Shown in pieces: positions 1 to 6,927 of a stretch of DNA of 22,069 bases. The notes beneath the pieces are model-generated. The model searched no databases, was not told the origin of the DNA, and saw nothing but the letters and a program-made list of their open reading frames with translations. Positions within the stretch are counted from its first letter, which is position 1; each line of letters begins with the position of its first letter. Made by a program: the position numbers and the translations under genes. Source of the DNA: JBBRTJ01 sp038244535. Lineage in GTDB: Bacteria > Actinomycetota > Acidimicrobiia > Acidimicrobiales > Ilumatobacteraceae. The stretch lies in assembly GCA_038244535.1 (NCBI GenBank), contig JBBRTJ010000065.1, positions 1 to 22,069 on the forward strand, read 5' to 3'.

Positions 1-735
1 CCCGGCCCCGCGACCACGTCGGGCACGACGACGGCCAACCGACCGGCCCCAAGCACCACCCCAAGCACCACCCCGAGCACCACCCCGAGCACCACCCCGA
101 GCACCACCCCGAGCACCACCCCGAGCACCACCCCGAGCACCACCCGTCCTCCGGCCTCCACAGGCGGCTTCACGGCCACGGTCAACCCCGTCACGGCGGC
201 CGATCTCGGCCCGTCGTGGCACGCCGGCTGCCCGGTCGGACCGCAGTCACTGCGCCGCCTCGACCTCACGTTCGTCGGCTTCGACGGCGCCGACCACACC
301 GGCCGGCTCGTCGTGAGCGCCGCCGTCGTCCCGACGGTCACCGAGGTGTTCCGCCTCCTCCACGCCGCTCACTTCCCGATCAGATCGATGCTCACCATCG
401 ACCACTTCGGGGCCTCCGACGAAGCCTCGCTGGCAGCCGACAACACTGCCGCGTTCAACTGCCGCCTGGCCGTCAACCCTGGCGGCCCGCCGCACTGGTC
501 CACCCATGCGTATGGCGAGGCCATCGACGTGAACCCGATCGAGAACCCCTACGTCGAGTCGAACGGCGTCATCGACCCGATGGCCGGCGCCGCGTACCTC
601 GACCGGTCGAACCGGCGGCCGGGCATGGCCGTGACCGGGTCGACCCTCACCACCGCCTTCGCGGCCGCTGGGTGGGGCTGGGGTGGACGCTGGGCCAGCC
701 CCGACTACCAGCACTTCTCCCGCACCGGCGGCTGA
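1..735 (+). CDS. Secreted M15-family peptidase (D-Ala-D-Ala carboxypeptidase-like), 5' partial
   Basis: The reading frame is open from base 1 to the TGA at 733-735, so the N-terminus (signal peptide expected) lies outside the window; 244 residues are visible. Residues 1-48 are a Pro/Thr/Ser-rich low-complexity linker with eight PSTT units. The rest is a compact domain resembling the M15 (VanY / D-alanyl-D-alanine carboxypeptidase-like) zinc peptidases. HAYGEAID supplies the predicted zinc ligands His169 and Asp176, and DYQHF near the C-terminus supplies the third, His238. These enzymes cleave peptidoglycan stem peptides outside the membrane, and a disordered PT-rich linker fits an extracellular or wall-associated position. 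The family call is good; the exact bond cleaved cannot be read from the sequence. The gene is followed directly by a tRNA promoter. Confidence 0.8.
   Translation, partial: PGPATTSGTTTANRPAPSTTPSTTPSTTPSTTPSTTPSTTPSTTPSTTRPPASTGGFTATVNPVTAADLGPSWHAGCPVGPQSLRRLDLTFVGFDGADHTGRLVVSAAVVPTVTEVFRLLHAAHFPIRSMLTIDHFGASDEASLAADNTAAFNCRLAVNPGGPPHWSTHAYGEAIDVNPIENPYVESNGVIDPMAGAAYLDRSNRRPGMAVTGSTLTTAFAAAGWGWGGRWASPDYQHFSRTGG
49..144 (+). repeat. Eight tandem 12-bp units encoding PSTT
   Basis: Eight consecutive in-frame 12-base units (CCR AGC ACC ACC) encode Pro-Ser-Thr-Thr. Units 1 and 2 begin CCA and units 3-8 are identical and begin CCG. The near-perfect DNA identity points to recent slippage or recombination. 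The repeat forms the linker before the peptidase domain. Length changes of whole units keep the frame. Confidence 0.95.
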
Positions 736-760
736 CCCGCCCCGGCCGGGCAACCTGCGG

Positions 761-789
761 GCGACACCCGACCCGGGCTCGGCTAGGGT
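761..789 (+). promoter_or_regulatory. Putative promoter of the tRNA-Asp/tRNA-Phe pair
   Basis: A -10-like TAGGGT at 784-789 lies 14 bases before the mature 5' end of tRNA-Asp. A -35-like GCGACA (761-766; 4 of 6 matches to TTGACA) lies 17 bases upstream of it. Spacing and position fit a housekeeping sigma-factor promoter with a start near 796. This is inferred from motif and position only. Confidence 0.45.
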
Positions 790-803
790 GAGAGTCCGCA
801 CCT

Positions 804-881
804 GGTCCCGTGGTGCAGTTTGGAGTGCACGCCGGCCTGTCAAGCCGGAGGCCGCGGGTTCAAATCCCGTCGGGACCGCCA
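804..881 (+). tRNA. tRNA-Asp (GTC)
   Basis: The acceptor arms GGTCCCG (804-810) and CGGGACC (871-877) pair over 7 bp. The anticodon stem CCGGC/GCCGG (832-836/844-848) encloses a 7-base loop with anticodon GTC at 839-841. The T arm has stem 854-858/866-870 around the loop TTCAAAT. The discriminator is G878, and the 3' CCA is encoded at 879-881. Confidence 0.95.
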
Positions 882-908
882 CCGCCGCCCTCGGGTAGCG
901 GGAACCAC

Positions 909-981
909 GGTCGAGTAGCTCAGTAGGCAGAGCACGCGCCTGAAAAGCGCGGGGTCACCGGATCGACGCCGGTCTCGACCA
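909..981 (+). tRNA. tRNA-Phe (GAA)
   Basis: The acceptor arms GGTCGAG (909-915) and CTCGACC (974-980) pair over 7 bp, with discriminator A981. The anticodon stem CGCGC/GCGCG (935-939/947-951) holds the loop CTGAAAA with anticodon GAA at 942-944. The T stem ACCGG/CCGGT (957-961/969-973) encloses ATCGACG, so the usual T54 is A. The 3' CCA is not fully encoded (CCG follows the discriminator), unlike the tRNA-Asp just upstream, with which it is probably co-transcribed. Confidence 0.92.
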
Positions 982-987
982 CCGAGA

Positions 988-1018
988 CGAGGTCCGACGC
1001 CCAGAGCACGGATCCTCG
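988..1018. terminator. Hairpin between tRNA-Phe and the convergent pyrE end
   Basis: The arms CGAGG-TCCG (988-996) and CGGATCCTCG (1009-1018) pair over 9 bp with one bulged base and a 12-base loop. The hairpin starts 7 bases after the mature tRNA-Phe and lies just beyond the stop of pyrE on the other strand, so it could end transcription from both sides. There is no T tract, which is common in GC-rich actinobacteria but leaves the call uncertain. Confidence 0.35.
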
Positions 1019-1034
1019 GGCGGCCCACCCGGGA

Positions 1035-1607
1035 TCAACTGCCGTAGGGGAACCCCAGGTCCTCCGCGGTCAGGAGCGCCACGAAGTCCACGCCGTGCTC
1101 GGCCGCCAGGGCGCGGGCGGTGCCGCCGCGGTCGACGATGGCCAGGATCATCACGGGCTCGGCCCCGTAGGCCCGCACCGCGGCGACCGCCTCGAGCGCC
1201 GAGGTACCCCTGGTCGCGGTGTCCTCGGTGATCACCACGTTGTCGCCGGGCTGCAGCGCTCCGGCGATGCGGCCCTCGACGCCATGGTCCTTGGCCTCCT
1301 TGCGGATGCTGAAGCTCCGCAGCGGTCGGCCCCGCGTGGCCGCCACTGCCGCGATGCCGTAGGCCACGGGATCGGCCCCCATGGTGAGGCCCCCGATGGC
1401 CGTTGCGCTGTGGGGGATGAGCTGGAGGGCCAGCGCGGCGACGAGCACGATCCCATCGGGGCGACACGCCGTCTGCTTGGTGTCGAGGAACCAGCTGCTC
1501 GTCGCGCCCGACTTGAGCGTGAACGAACCTCGCTTCACCGAGTGCTCCATCACGTGGTGGCGCAACGCCGCCCAAAGCTCGCCGTCGTGCAGCCGCGGGT
1601 GATCCAC
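1035..1607 (-). CDS. pyrE: Orotate phosphoribosyltransferase
   Basis: The enzyme joins orotate and PRPP to give OMP, the fifth step of UMP synthesis, in the cytosol. Visible family features are the RGSFTLKSG segment near the N-terminus, the GGLTMGADPVA core, the catalytic-loop stretch RKEAKDHG, and the PRPP-binding motif VVITEDTATRGTS followed by ALEAV. The second residue after the conserved Thr is Arg (TRG), where the relatives I know have TTG or TAG. I chose the GTG at 1607 (190 residues) because a -10-like TACGGT lies exactly 7 nt upstream, as expected for a leaderless transcript. A GTG at 1616 (193 residues), with AAGGG 4 nt upstream, is the alternative. The ATG at MEHSVKRG would remove the N-terminal helix. 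The gene is divergent from the oxidoreductase at 1632. Confidence 0.9.
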   Translation of the reverse strand: MDHPRLHDGELWAALRHHVMEHSVKRGSFTLKSGATSSWFLDTKQTACRPDGIVLVAALALQLIPHSATAIGGLTMGADPVAYGIAAVAATRGRPLRSFSIRKEAKDHGVEGRIAGALQPGDNVVITEDTATRGTSALEAVAAVRAYGAEPVMILAIVDRGGTARALAAEHGVDFVALLTAEDLGFPYGS

Positions 1608-1614
1608 GTCGGGC

Positions 1615-1624
1615 ACCGTACCCT
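1615..1624. promoter_or_regulatory. Symmetric divergent leaderless promoter (pyrE / F420-type oxidoreductase)
   Basis: The ten bases ACCGTACCCT contain two overlapping -10-like hexamers around the palindromic GTAC (1618-1621). TACCCT on the plus strand (1619-1624) is followed by 7 nt and then the ATG at 1632. TACGGT on the minus strand (1620-1615) is followed by 7 nt and then the GTG at 1607. A TANNNT placed 6-7 nt before a start codon is the classic signature of actinobacterial leaderless transcripts. No convincing -35 is seen on either side. Both genes would compete for one polymerase site. Confidence 0.5.
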
Positions 1625-1631
1625 TCGCCGG

Positions 1632-2564
1632 ATGCAGCTCCGGATCTTCACCGAGCCCCAACAGGGCGCTACCTACGACACCCTCCTCGCGCTCGCCCGC
1701 ACCGCCGAGGACCTCGGCTTCGACGCCTTCTTCCGCTCGGACCACTACCTGAAGATGGGCGACGCCAGCGGGCTGCCGGGACCCACCGACGCGTGGATCA
1801 CACTGGCCGGGCTGGCCCGCGACACCAGTCGCATCCGCCTTGGCACCCTCGTCACCTCAGCCACGTTTCGCAACGTCGGACCCTTCGCCGTCACCGTCGC
1901 CCAGGTCGACCAGATGAGCGGTGGCCGCGTCGAGCTCGGCCTCGGCGCCGGCTGGTTCGACGCCGAGCACGAGGCCGGCGGCATCGCGTTCCCACCGCTC
2001 GGCGAGCGCTTCGACCGCCTCGAGGACCAGCTCGCGATCCTCACGGGCATGTGGGCCACGCCGATCGGCGAGACGTTCGACTACGAGGGTCGCCACCACC
2101 GCATCGTCGGCAGCCCGGGCCTGCCCAAGCCCGTCCAGCAGCCCCACCCCCCGATCATCATCGGCGGTGGTGGCCCCAAGCGGACCCCTGCACTGGCCGC
2201 CCGCTACGCCGCCGAGTTCAACACGCCGTTCGTGCCCCAGAGCTTCTTTCAGTCCCAGTGCGCCAGGGTGCGGGCGGCCTGCGAGCAGATCGGCCGTGAT
2301 CCCTCCTCGATCGTGTCCTCGGCGGCACTCGTCCTGGCCTGTGGGCGCGACGAGGCCGAGGTGAAGCGACGCGCCGCGGCCATCGGCCGCGAGCCGGCCG
2401 AGCTCCGCGAGAACGGCGCCGCCGGCACCCCCGACGAGGTGGCAGCGACCCTTCGCTCGTGGCAAGCAGCCGGAGCCGAGCGCATCTACCTTCAGGTGCT
2501 CGACCTCGCCGACCTCGAGCACCTGCACCTCGTGGCCGAGCAGGTGGTCCCGCTGCTCGGCTGA
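1632..2564 (+). CDS. LLM-class F420-dependent oxidoreductase (Rv1855c-like)
   Basis: A 310-residue luciferase-like (TIM-barrel) protein. The start MQLRIFTEPQQGA matches, from memory, the beginning of the mycobacterial Rv1855c-type family, which fixes the ATG at 1632 even though no Shine-Dalgarno is visible. Typical family segments follow: LGFDAFFRSDHYL, the barrel strand RIRLGTLVTSATFRNVG, GGRVELGLGAGW, and HPPIIIGGGGPKRT near the phosphate-binding region of the cofactor. Such enzymes transfer hydride with the deazaflavin F420 (some use FMN); the substrate is unknown. The gene is 24 bp from the pyrE start (divergent) and upstream of an acyl-CoA synthetase on the same strand. Subfamily is fairly secure; substrate is not predictable. 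Confidence 0.88.
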   Translation: MQLRIFTEPQQGATYDTLLALARTAEDLGFDAFFRSDHYLKMGDASGLPGPTDAWITLAGLARDTSRIRLGTLVTSATFRNVGPFAVTVAQVDQMSGGRVELGLGAGWFDAEHEAGGIAFPPLGERFDRLEDQLAILTGMWATPIGETFDYEGRHHRIVGSPGLPKPVQQPHPPIIIGGGGPKRTPALAARYAAEFNTPFVPQSFFQSQCARVRAACEQIGRDPSSIVSSAALVLACGRDEAEVKRRAAAIGREPAELRENGAAGTPDEVAATLRSWQAAGAERIYLQVLDLADLEHLHLVAEQVVPLLG

Positions 2565-2590
2565 CGGGCATCACCGGGCAGCGGTACCGT
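2561..2590 (+). promoter_or_regulatory. Possible promoter of the acyl-CoA synthetase gene
   Basis: CTGACG (2561-2566; 4 of 6 to TTGACA, overlapping the stop codon of the oxidoreductase) and TACCGT (2585-2590) are separated by 18 bases. This would give a leader of about 60 nt carrying the clear AAGGAG ribosome-binding site at 2643-2648. The 92-base gap before the synthetase fits a separate transcription start. Motif-based only. Confidence 0.3.
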
Positions 2591-2656
2591 TCGCGGTCGG
2601 CCAGGGGACGGCCATGCACGGGCCGAACGACGCCCCCACGCGAAGGAGACCGGAAC

Positions 2657-4186
2657 ATGAGCACACCGGACATTGGCCTCGGAAGCTGGATGGCTTTGCG
2701 GGCCGATCGCTCGCCGAACCGCCGTGCCCTGACCTTCGAAGGTACGACGTGGACCTACGCCGAGCTGCAGTCGCGCATCGACCGGCTGGCCGCCGCGCTG
2801 CGGGCCGGCGGTGTGTGCCACGGCGATCGGGTCGGGTTCCTCGGCCTCAACCAGCCTGCCTTCTTCGAGACGATGTTCGCCACGGCCCGACTCGGGGCCA
2901 TCTTCGTGCCGCTCAACTTCCGGCTCACCGGTCCCGAGCTCGTGTTCATCATCGGTGACGCCGGCGTGCACACGCTCGTGGTCGACGCGCCCCACCGGTC
3001 CGTGGTCGACGGGATCAGGACCGAGCTCCCCGTCAGGCGCTACCTCTCGGCCGATGCGGCCGCCGACGGCTGGCAACCACTGAGCGAGATCACCGCTGGC
3101 ACCGACCCGATCGACGTGGGCGTGCCCGTCGCCGCCGACGAGGTGGCCATGATCATGTACACCTCCGGCACGACCGGCCGCCCCAAGGGGGCCATGCTCA
3201 CCCACGGCAACCTGTGGTGGAACGGCACCAACTGCCTGCTCACGATCGACATCGTGGAAGACGACGTGTCGCTGGTGGTCGCCCCGCTGTTCCACATCGG
3301 CGGACTGAACGTCACGACTCTCATCACCTGGATGAAGGGCGGCGAAGTGGTGCTGCACCGCGCCTTTGACCCGGCCGCCGTGCTGAGCGCCATCGCCGAG
3401 TACGGCGTCACCACGATGTTCGCGGTTCCGGCCATGCTGCTGTTCGTCAGCCACCTGCCGGGGTTCGCCGACGCCGACCTCACCTCGATGCGCACCATCG
3501 TGTGCGGCGGCGCACCGGTGCCCGAGCCGCTCATGAAGACCTGGCTCGGTCGCGGCGTGCCCATCAACCAGGGCTACGGCCTCACCGAGACCGCCCCCAT
3601 GGTCACCTTCCTCACGAGCGAGTGGGGCTTGGCCAAGCTGGGCTCGGCCGGCCGGACGCCGCCCTTCTCCGACGTGCGCCTGGTCGATGCCAACGGGGCG
3701 GTGGTGCACGAACCGATGGCCAAGGGTGAGATCTGCACGCGGGGACCCAACGTCATGAAGGGCTACTGGAACCGACCCGATGCCACCGCCGCGGCAATCG
3801 ACACCGAGGGGTGGTTCCACACCGGTGACGTGGGCTACCTCGATCAGGACGGCTTTCTGTTCATCGCCGATCGGGTCAAGGACATGGTCATCACCGGGGG
3901 CGAGAACGTCTACCCGGCTGAGGTCGAGAGCGCCCTCTACGACCACCCGGCCATCGCCGAGATCGCCATCATCGGCCAGCCCGACGAGCGGTGGGGCGAG
4001 GCCGTCGTCGCGGTCGTAGCGCTCAAGCCCGGCGCGTCGCTCACGCTCGACGAGCTCCGAGACTTCGGCGGGAAGGGCCTCGCTCGCTACAAGCTGCCGA
4101 CCCGGCTCCACACCATCGACGCGCTCCCCCGCAACCCCGCCGGCAAGGTGCTGAAGTTCCAGTTGCGCGATCAGTTCGCCCTGTAA
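2657..4186 (+). CDS. Acyl-CoA synthetase (FadD-like AMP-forming ligase)
   Basis: A 509-residue ANL-superfamily enzyme that activates a carboxylic acid as acyl-AMP and transfers it to CoA. All core motifs are present: A3 YTSGTTGRPKG (168-178), A5 YGLTET (307-312), A7 GWFHTGD (385-391), A8 DRVKDMVITGGENVYP (405-420), and the C-terminal catalytic lysine in PRNPAGK (Lys497). The ATG at 2657 is set by AAGGAG 8 nt upstream; the open frame reaches further back, but that extension is low-complexity and lacks family similarity. Length and motifs fit medium/long-chain FadD-type ligases. The exact acid (fatty, aromatic or steroid-derived) cannot be told. It lies between an F420-type oxidoreductase and a DsbA-like protein on the same strand. 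Confidence 0.92.
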   Translation: MSTPDIGLGSWMALRADRSPNRRALTFEGTTWTYAELQSRIDRLAAALRAGGVCHGDRVGFLGLNQPAFFETMFATARLGAIFVPLNFRLTGPELVFIIGDAGVHTLVVDAPHRSVVDGIRTELPVRRYLSADAAADGWQPLSEITAGTDPIDVGVPVAADEVAMIMYTSGTTGRPKGAMLTHGNLWWNGTNCLLTIDIVEDDVSLVVAPLFHIGGLNVTTLITWMKGGEVVLHRAFDPAAVLSAIAEYGVTTMFAVPAMLLFVSHLPGFADADLTSMRTIVCGGAPVPEPLMKTWLGRGVPINQGYGLTETAPMVTFLTSEWGLAKLGSAGRTPPFSDVRLVDANGAVVHEPMAKGEICTRGPNVMKGYWNRPDATAAAIDTEGWFHTGDVGYLDQDGFLFIADRVKDMVITGGENVYPAEVESALYDHPAIAEIAIIGQPDERWGEAVVAVVALKPGASLTLDELRDFGGKGLARYKLPTRLHTIDALPRNPAGKVLKFQLRDQFAL

Positions 4187-4208
4187 GGGCTGTGCCGGCC
4201 ACCAGCCG

Positions 4209-4214
4209 TAGGGT
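4209..4214 (+). promoter_or_regulatory. Leaderless -10 element of the DsbA-like gene
   Basis: TAGGGT at 4209-4214 is followed by 6 nt and the ATG at 4221. This is the TANNNT-N6-start arrangement of leaderless actinobacterial transcripts. GTAGGG could instead act as a weak ribosome-binding site for read-through mRNA from the synthetase gene 34 bp upstream. No -35 is evident. Confidence 0.4.
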
Positions 4215-4220
4215 TCGCCC

Positions 4221-4868
4221 ATGGCCGAGCGCATCGAGTTCTTCTTCGACCCCGTCTGCCCGTGGGCCTGGATCACGAGCCGCTTCGCGGTCGAGGTGTC
4301 CGACCAGACGGGCCTCCCGATCGACTGGCGGTTCATCTGCCTGCGCATGGTCAACGACGTCAAGGACTACAGCACGTTCCCACCCGGCTACGCCAACGTT
4401 CACGGCGCCGGCCGATCGTTCCTCCGCGTCGCTGCGGCAACCAGAGCCGAGGCCGGCAACGACGCCGTCGGGCGCCTCTACACCGCACTCGGCACCGCAC
4501 TGCACAACGACGGACGCGGGGCCGAGGTGCGCGAGACCGGGGACGTGAGCGCCGTGCTGGCCGACGCGCTGGTGACTGCCGGTCTGCCCCCCACGCTGGC
4601 CCAGGCGGCCGATGACGAGTCCTTCGACGCAGTGCTGCACGAGGAGACCGATCTCGCGCTGTCCCGCACCGGCAAGGACGTCGGGACTCCCATCATCACC
4701 TACGACCCCGGCACCGACCACGAGCAGTCGTTCTTCGGCCCGGTGATCAGCCGCATCCCGCGGGGCGACGAGGCGATCGAGGTGTGGGCCGCGGTTGAGC
4801 GCCTAGCCCGCACGCCCGGCCTGGCCGAGGTCAAGCGCTCGCTGCGCTCCCGCCCCCAGTTCGACTGA
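4221..4868 (+). CDS. DsbA-family thioredoxin-fold protein, Rv2466c-like (mycothiol-dependent reductase family)
   Basis: A 215-residue DsbA/FrnE-like protein. It aligns by eye with the mycobacterial mycothiol-dependent reductase Rv2466c: FFFDPVCPWAWITSR at the N-terminus, YTALGTALHNDG in the middle, VGTPIITY and FFGPVISRIPRG in the second half, and the shared C-terminal PQFD. The active site here is C13-P-W-A16; in Rv2466c (from memory) it is CPWC, so the resolving cysteine is absent. Only one other cysteine (Cys40, in FICLRM) is visible. There is no signal peptide, so it acts in the cytosol. A monothiol mechanism using mycothiol as the second thiol is an inference. Its end converges with the minus-strand oxidoreductase 18 bp away. 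Confidence 0.85.
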   Translation: MAERIEFFFDPVCPWAWITSRFAVEVSDQTGLPIDWRFICLRMVNDVKDYSTFPPGYANVHGAGRSFLRVAAATRAEAGNDAVGRLYTALGTALHNDGRGAEVRETGDVSAVLADALVTAGLPPTLAQAADDESFDAVLHEETDLALSRTGKDVGTPIITYDPGTDHEQSFFGPVISRIPRGDEAIEVWAAVERLARTPGLAEVKRSLRSRPQFD

Positions 4869-4886
4869 GGCAGCTGCACCCGCTGG

Positions 4887-5861
4887 TCAGCGACCGGTGA
4901 GCTGCGCCACCACAGGGGCGAACACATCGAGGTTGGCGCTGCTCACGCTCACGTAGCTGAAGCCGTAGCGCTCACGACGGGCCAAGAGGCGCTCGACGAT
5001 CTCGTCCACCGACCCGATCAAGGCGTTCGGGTGCTCGATCATCTCGTCGGGCTCGAGGCCGAACCGGGACGCCATCGCCGCCGCCATGCCGGCGGCCTGG
5101 TCGGTGACCACGGTGAAGTAGGCGCCGATCTCGAGCTCGATCTGGTCGAACCGATCGCCGGCTCCTTCACGCACCCAGGCGATCTTGTCGTCCATCGCCC
5201 CCGCCATCGAGCTGCGCACGCCATCGGGGCCGACGACGCCGGCGCGGTTGTTGAAGTTGAAGCTGACGATGTCGGCCTCGCGTCCCGCCAGCTTGAGCAC
5301 CCGCGGGGAGCCGCCGCCGATCATGATCGGAGGCCGGTGAGCGTCGGTCTCGCCGACGCCCCGGTACCCGGACACGTTGACGTGGTGGCCGGACATCGCG
5401 ATCTCCTCGCCGGAGAACTGCGCCTTCACCAACGCGATCACCTCGCTGAGCCGCTCGATGCGGACCCCGGCGGCATCGAAGGGCACGCCCATGGCGGCGT
5501 ACTCGCTCTGCGTCCACCCGGCACCGAGCCCGAGCTCGAGGCGGCCGTCCGACAGCAGGTCGAGCGTCGCCGCACTCTTGGCCAGCACCGCCGGCAGGTG
5601 GTAGTCGACGCAGAAGACCCGGCAGCCGATGTGGAGGGTCTCGGTGACCGCCGCCGCCATCGCCATGGCCGGCATCGCCGCCAGCTCTTGCGAGGGCCGG
5701 CCGCCGGTCTTGGAGGGCACCGCCGGCGTCACGTAGTGATCGGCCAGGTGCAGCGCGCTGTAGCCGGCCCCCTCGACACGGCGGGCGAGCTCGCGCCACT
5801 CGGCCCCCGACGACGCGGTGGTCGCCTGAACAGAGAAGCGGAATGGACGGTGGCTGGCCAT
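4887..5861 (-). CDS. LLM-class F420-dependent oxidoreductase (MSMEG_2516-like)
   Basis: A 324-residue luciferase-like protein, distinct from the one at 1632-2564. Visible features are RPFRFSVQ at the start, GYSALHLADHY, LHIGCRVFCVDYHLPAVLAKSAATLD, and GRLELGLGAGW. RPPIMIGGGSPRVLKLAGREADI forms the cofactor phosphate-binding part, split here as the short motif PIMIGGGSPRV. The start MASHRPF at 5861 is chosen because GGGGGGATCC lies just upstream; a GTG at 5882 is possible but adds only seven residues of low similarity. It follows purM by 45 bp on the same strand and is probably the last gene of the purL-purM operon. Substrate unknown; it need not act in purine synthesis. Confidence 0.86.
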   Translation of the reverse strand: MASHRPFRFSVQATTASSGAEWRELARRVEGAGYSALHLADHYVTPAVPSKTGGRPSQELAAMPAMAMAAAVTETLHIGCRVFCVDYHLPAVLAKSAATLDLLSDGRLELGLGAGWTQSEYAAMGVPFDAAGVRIERLSEVIALVKAQFSGEEIAMSGHHVNVSGYRGVGETDAHRPPIMIGGGSPRVLKLAGREADIVSFNFNNRAGVVGPDGVRSSMAGAMDDKIAWVREGAGDRFDQIELEIGAYFTVVTDQAAGMAAAMASRFGLEPDEMIEHPNALIGSVDEIVERLLARRERYGFSYVSVSSANLDVFAPVVAQLTGR

Positions 5862-5906
5862 GTGGATCCCCCCGGGTGGCACGATGTCAGTGTCGTCCTA
5901 GCACCG

Positions 5907-6923
5907 TCAGGCGAAGCGCACGGAACCCGACCCCGCCACGACCTCGCCAATGACGAGCGCGTCGAGCCCCTGGGCGCGCAGCACGTCGAGCGCGGGGACG
6001 ACGTCGCCGGCTGCCACCATCGCCACCATGCCGACGCCGAGGTTGAACACCCGTCTCATCTCGTCATCGGCCACCTCGCCGAGGCGCTGGACCTCGGTGA
6101 AGATGCGGGGGACGGGCCACGAGCCCGGGCGCAGCAGGGCGTCGACCACGGGCGGCAACGACCGCACCACGTTGCCCGGCAGGCCGCCACCGGTGATGTG
6201 CGCGAAGCCGTGCACGGCCACTGCGCCACGGAGCGCGGTCATGGCCGGCGAGTAGATCACCGACGGGCGCAGGAGCTCGTCGGCCACCGTCACGTCAGCA
6301 CCGTCCCACGCCGGCTCGTCGAGGAGCTCGGCACGGGGCAGCAGCACGCGGCGGGCCAGCGAGTAGCCGTTCGAGCGCAGGCCGGGCGAGGGGAGCCCGA
6401 TGATCACGTCGCCGGCGCGAACCGCCTCGCCCGAGAGCACCTGATCGCGCTCGACCACACCGACCGCGAACCCCGCCAGGTCCATGCTGTGCCCGGGTCC
6501 GTGCTCGGCAGTCTCGCCGCCCACCAGCGCGCAGCCCGCCTGCCGGCATCCGGCCGCCACGCCGGCCACGATCGCCTCGACGACCGAAGGGACGAGCACA
6601 CCCACGCCGATGTAGTCGAGGAAGAACATCGGGTCGGCACCCTGCACCGCGAGGTCGTCGACGCACATGGCCACGAGATCGATCCCGATCGTGTCGTAAC
6701 GCCCGGCCAGCTCGGCCACCTTGAGCTTCGTGCCGACCCCGTCGGTGGACGACACCAGCACGGGCTGGCGGTAGCCCGACGGCAAGGCCATGAGCCCGCC
6801 GAAGCCACCGATGCCGCCGATGACCTCGGGTCGCATCGTCGAGCGCACATGGCCTTTGATGCGCTCGACCACCTCGTCGGCAGCCTCGAGGCTCACCCCG
6901 GCGGCGGCGTACGTCTGACCCAT
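5907..6923 (-). CDS. purM: Phosphoribosylformylglycinamidine cyclo-ligase (AIR synthetase)
   Basis: Converts FGAM plus ATP to AIR, the fifth step of de novo purine synthesis. 338 residues, normal length. Family motifs include SSTDGVGTKLKVA, DLVAMCVDDLAVQGADP with FFLDYIG, GGETAEHGPG, GLPSPGLRSNGYSL, and AHITGGGLPGNV. The ATG at 6923 (MGQTYAAAGV) is preceded by GAGGGG, which overlaps the purF stop; only 4 bp separate the two genes, so translation is probably coupled. Longer in-frame starts lie inside purF and are not supported. Confidence 0.96.
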   Translation of the reverse strand: MGQTYAAAGVSLEAADEVVERIKGHVRSTMRPEVIGGIGGFGGLMALPSGYRQPVLVSSTDGVGTKLKVAELAGRYDTIGIDLVAMCVDDLAVQGADPMFFLDYIGVGVLVPSVVEAIVAGVAAGCRQAGCALVGGETAEHGPGHSMDLAGFAVGVVERDQVLSGEAVRAGDVIIGLPSPGLRSNGYSLARRVLLPRAELLDEPAWDGADVTVADELLRPSVIYSPAMTALRGAVAVHGFAHITGGGLPGNVVRSLPPVVDALLRPGSWPVPRIFTEVQRLGEVADDEMRRVFNLGVGMVAMVAAGDVVPALDVLRAQGLDALVIGEVVAGSGSVRFA

Positions 6924-6927
6924 GAGG

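Noticed and set aside
49..144. Tandem repeats considered as a CRISPR array
   Set aside because: The units are 12 bp, directly adjacent with no spacers, and in frame within a coding sequence.
247..882. 211-residue minus-strand open frame over the peptidase and tRNA-Asp
   Set aside because: It runs through a clearly folded tRNA and is antisense to the M15 peptidase frame. Its N-terminal PTGFEPAASG resembles the spurious peptides produced by translating tRNA genes.
2492..4363. 623-residue minus-strand open frame opposite the acyl-CoA synthetase
   Set aside because: The plus-strand frame has all adenylation motifs and a clear ribosome-binding site; the antisense frame shows none.
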